Shown one piece after another: positions 8,700-11,187 of a stretch of 11,187 nt of DNA. The stretch is from Halomonas sp. (lineage in GTDB: Bacteria; Pseudomonadota; Gammaproteobacteria; Pseudomonadales; Halomonadaceae). The DNA lies in NCBI GenBank assembly GCA_007129225.1, contig SKVX01000509.1, forward strand, positions 1 to 11,187. Reading direction: 5' to 3'. The first letter of the stretch is position 1. Every line of letters begins with the position of its first letter. Under the pieces are notes generated by a model. That model did not search any database. It saw only the letters and a list, made by a program, of their open reading frames with translations, and was not told the origin of the DNA. The translations under genes were made by a program, and so were the position numbers.

Positions 8700-9191
8700 T
8701 CAGCCAGTGCCGGCAAGGCGTCGCTCCATGGCCTGGAACATGGTCGTCAGCCAGGGCCAGAGTACGGCACCGATCAGCGAAGGCAGCAGAAAGGCGAGAT
8801 GCATCGAGAAAGGGCCGAACAGGGTTCGCAGCCACTGCTCGACAATCTGCACCAGGCCCAGGAGCACCAGGATCAACAGCGACTGCTGGAAGAGAGAGTA
8901 GGTACGAAAACGCGGGTAAACCAATGCAGCCAGAAAGGCCAACAGCGAGAGTGTCAGGGCATTCTGCCCCAGGGGAGCACCCTCGATCAGGTCCAGCAGG
9001 ATGCCCAACACGAAGCCGTGGAGCACCCCGACCCGGTCGGGAGCCGACATGCACCAGTAGATGAGCATCAGCCCCAGCCAGTCGGGACGCCATATCTGCC
9101 ACCCTTCGGCCAGTGGCATGACCTGAAGACAGAGCGCCAACAGCAGGGTCAACCATACCCAGGGCAGCGCAGTGCGGGGGGTACTCGCCAT
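8700..9191 (-). CDS. mreD: Rod shape-determining membrane protein MreD
   Basis: MreD is the integral membrane component of the MreBCD elongation complex, linking MreC to the lipid II and peptidoglycan synthesis machinery. The 163 residues are largely hydrophobic, with about five likely membrane helices: near 10-26 ([17 protein letters not shown]), 37-48, 56-70 ([15 protein letters not shown]), 80-93, and 103-118, followed by a hydrophobic stretch ending before the basic tail MERRLAGTG. The motif [21 protein letters not shown] is characteristic of the family. The ATG at 9191 shares its A with the mreC stop (TGATG), and a strong GAGGAGG sits 7 bases upstream, inside the mreC end. Coupled translation with mreC is therefore likely. 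Confidence 0.95.
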   Translation of the reverse strand: MASTPRTALPWVWLTLLLALCLQVMPLAEGWQIWRPDWLGLMLIYWCMSAPDRVGVLHGFVLGILLDLIEGAPLGQNALTLSLLAFLAALVYPRFRTYSLFQQSLLILVLLGLVQIVEQWLRTLFGPFSMHLAFLLPSLIGAVLWPWLTTMFQAMERRLAGTG

Positions 9192-10141
9192 CAGTCTGCC
9201 TCCTCGGCGTGCGTCGCGTCACCGCCCGATTGTCCCGCGGGAACCTGTACGGCAGGCGCCGATTCACCAGGATGCCTATCCGGGTCAGTATCCCAGGAAT
9301 CATCGTCCGGCACCGCCACGGGATCGGGCGGAAACAGCAGCAGGAAGTGGCGTGAGCGTTGCAACATGGCGACGGGAGTGGCGCTGACCCGGGCGAAGGG
9401 CTGGCCGGGATCATGCACCACCTCGTTAACGCGCGCCACCGGATAACCGGCAGGGAAACGACCGGCGAGGCCCGACGTCACCAGCAGGTCACCCTCACGA
9501 ATATCGGCGGTATCGGGCACATGCAGGACCCGCAGCTCATCATAATGGCCACTGCCCTGCAGGATGAAGCGCAGGCCATTGCGATTGACCTGCACCGGCA
9601 GCGCATGGCTGGCGTCAGCCACCATAAGGACCCGGCTTGAGTAGGCGGAAACGGCGGTCACCTGTCCGACCAGGCCCGAAGCATCCAGCACCGGCTGTCC
9701 CACATAGACACCATTGCGTCGGCCGCGGTCGATGACCATCTGGTGGTTGTAAGGGTCGGGATCCAACGAAAGCAGTTCTGCGGTGATATAGGGGGATTCC
9801 TTGCGCGCCGCTGCACCCAGCAGCTCCCGCAGGCGAACATTCTCGGCCGTGAGGCTGGACATGTGCTGCACGCGATGCGAAAGATGCAGGATCTGCTCGC
9901 GCAAGCGCTGATTCTCCTCCACCAGGGCACGCTGGTCGGAAAGGGCCAGGGAGCCCCAGGCCAGGACATCGCTGGGCACCGCGACCAGCCACTGGATCGG
10001 CGCCACCACGGTGGAAAGCTGGGCGCGCACCTCCTCCATTCGCGTCAAGCGATGATCGGCGAACATCAGGGCGGAGGCGAACATCGCACACAACAGCATG
10101 CGATATCCCGGTACCGATCCATGAGAAAACAGCGGCTTAAT
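9191..10141 (-). CDS. mreC: Rod shape-determining protein MreC, apparent ATT start
   Basis: MreC is the bitopic inner-membrane protein whose periplasmic part scaffolds and activates the PBP2/RodA elongasome. Numbered from the ATT, the 316 residues hold the short cytoplasmic start IKPLFSHGSVPGYR, a membrane helix at about 15-29, a coiled coil at about 66-107 (EENQRLREQILHLSHRV...TAENVRLRELL), a two-barrel beta domain at about 115-270 (YNHQMVIDRGRRNGVYVGQPV, DLLVTSGLAGRFPAGYPVA), and an acidic, Pro-rich 50-residue tail. Start choice: KPLFS is the usual MreC N-terminus, yet the frame from the TAA at 10204-10202 down to M15 (10099) contains no ATG, GTG or TTG. ATT at 10141-10139 has GGGGGAG exactly 7 bases upstream. 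Starting at 10099 would lose the conserved segment and part of the helix. The family is certain; the start is inferred. Confidence 0.95.
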   Translation of the reverse strand: MKPLFSHGSVPGYRMLLCAMFASALMFADHRLTRMEEVRAQLSTVVAPIQWLVAVPSDVLAWGSLALSDQRALVEENQRLREQILHLSHRVQHMSSLTAENVRLRELLGAAARKESPYITAELLSLDPDPYNHQMVIDRGRRNGVYVGQPVLDASGLVGQVTAVSAYSSRVLMVADASHALPVQVNRNGLRFILQGSGHYDELRVLHVPDTADIREGDLLVTSGLAGRFPAGYPVARVNEVVHDPGQPFARVSATPVAMLQRSRHFLLLFPPDPVAVPDDDSWDTDPDRHPGESAPAVQVPAGQSGGDATHAEEAD

Positions 10142-10148
10142 GGCGAAT

Positions 10149-10155
10149 CTCCCCC
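10149..10155 (-). promoter_or_regulatory. Strong Shine-Dalgarno before the mreC ATT codon
   Basis: GGGGGAG on the minus strand lies 7 bases before ATT (10141-10139), ideal spacing. The next in-frame ATG (10099) is about 50 bases away and has only a short GGGA before it. This site is the main positional evidence that translation starts at the ATT. Confidence 0.7.
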
Positions 10156-10267
10156 AGGTCTCCTCACACGCCTCGCCGGTATCAGGAAAGGTCTGAAGTC
10201 GTTACCGAGCGATCGGGCACAGGCGCGTGGAGCGCGGCAAACCTTGGGCCATGACTATCGGCATAGG

Positions 10268-10295
10268 ATAATGCACGGGCACCACTTCGCATCAA
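10268..10295 (-). promoter_or_regulatory. Candidate internal promoter between mreB and mreC
   Basis: On the minus strand TTGATG (10290-10295, four of six -35 bases) and CATTAT (10268-10273, four of six -10 bases) are 16 bases apart. They lie in the 188-base gap between mreB and mreC, with the transcript start predicted about 120 bases before the mreC start. The match is moderate, and chance occurrence is possible in a region of this size. Confidence 0.3.
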
Positions 10296-10330
10296 GCCGT
10301 CTCGACCACGCAGGCGCTTTCGGACGGGGC

Positions 10331-11187
<857 letters not shown>

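Noticed and set aside
8684..8716. Upstream ATG (8716) as the maf start
   Set aside because: It would add 11 residues not usual in the family and overlap the end of mreD; the ATG at 8683 has its own GGAG and gives the normal N-terminus.
8171..9064. 297-codon plus-strand open frame opposite maf and mreD
   Set aside because: It crosses the maf/mreD junction antisense and shows no family features.
10097..10099. ATG at 10099 as the mreC start
   Set aside because: It drops the conserved KPLFS segment and the residues leading into the membrane helix, and its ribosome binding site is much weaker than the one before ATT at 10141. Kept as the alternative.

Overview
The window is chromosomal DNA from a high-GC gammaproteobacterium. 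The protein sequences and gene order suggest Halomonas or a close relative; that assignment comes from memory of the families and no search was run. It is mostly a conserved housekeeping region, with no phage, plasmid, CRISPR or defence genes.

Layout, left to right: the 5' part of pmbA/tldE (minus, cut by the left edge); a 150-bp divergent promoter region with three palindromes; yjgA/darP (plus); a 271-bp convergent intergenic region rich in nested inverted repeats, including a probable dispersed extragenic repeat directly after the tldD stop; then one long minus-strand block, in transcription order mreB (5' end cut by the right edge), mreC, mreD, maf/yhdE, rng, yhdP, tldD. This order matches the E. 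coli mreBCD-yhdE-rng-yhdP-tldD cluster. Junctions are tight: mreC/mreD overlap by 1 base, yhdP/tldD by 4, the rng/yhdP gap is 7 bases and the mreD/maf gap 16. The 188-base mreB/mreC gap and the 65-base maf/rng gap are the exceptions.

The genes fall into four tasks: cell shape (MreB filament, MreC scaffold, MreD membrane partner), nucleotide and RNA housekeeping (Maf pyrophosphatase, RNase G), envelope lipid transport (YhdP) and peptide proteolysis (TldD with TldE/PmbA), plus the 50S ribosome assembly factor DarP. DarP is encoded between the two TldD/TldE subunit genes, on the opposite strand.

The most notable observation is that mreC has no ATG, GTG or TTG able to encode its conserved N-terminus. 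The reading frame and a strong, ideally spaced Shine-Dalgarno point to an ATT start codon, as in infC. The second is the structured repeat after tldD, where one arm can pair with either of two identical partners. No clearly new multi-gene system was found.
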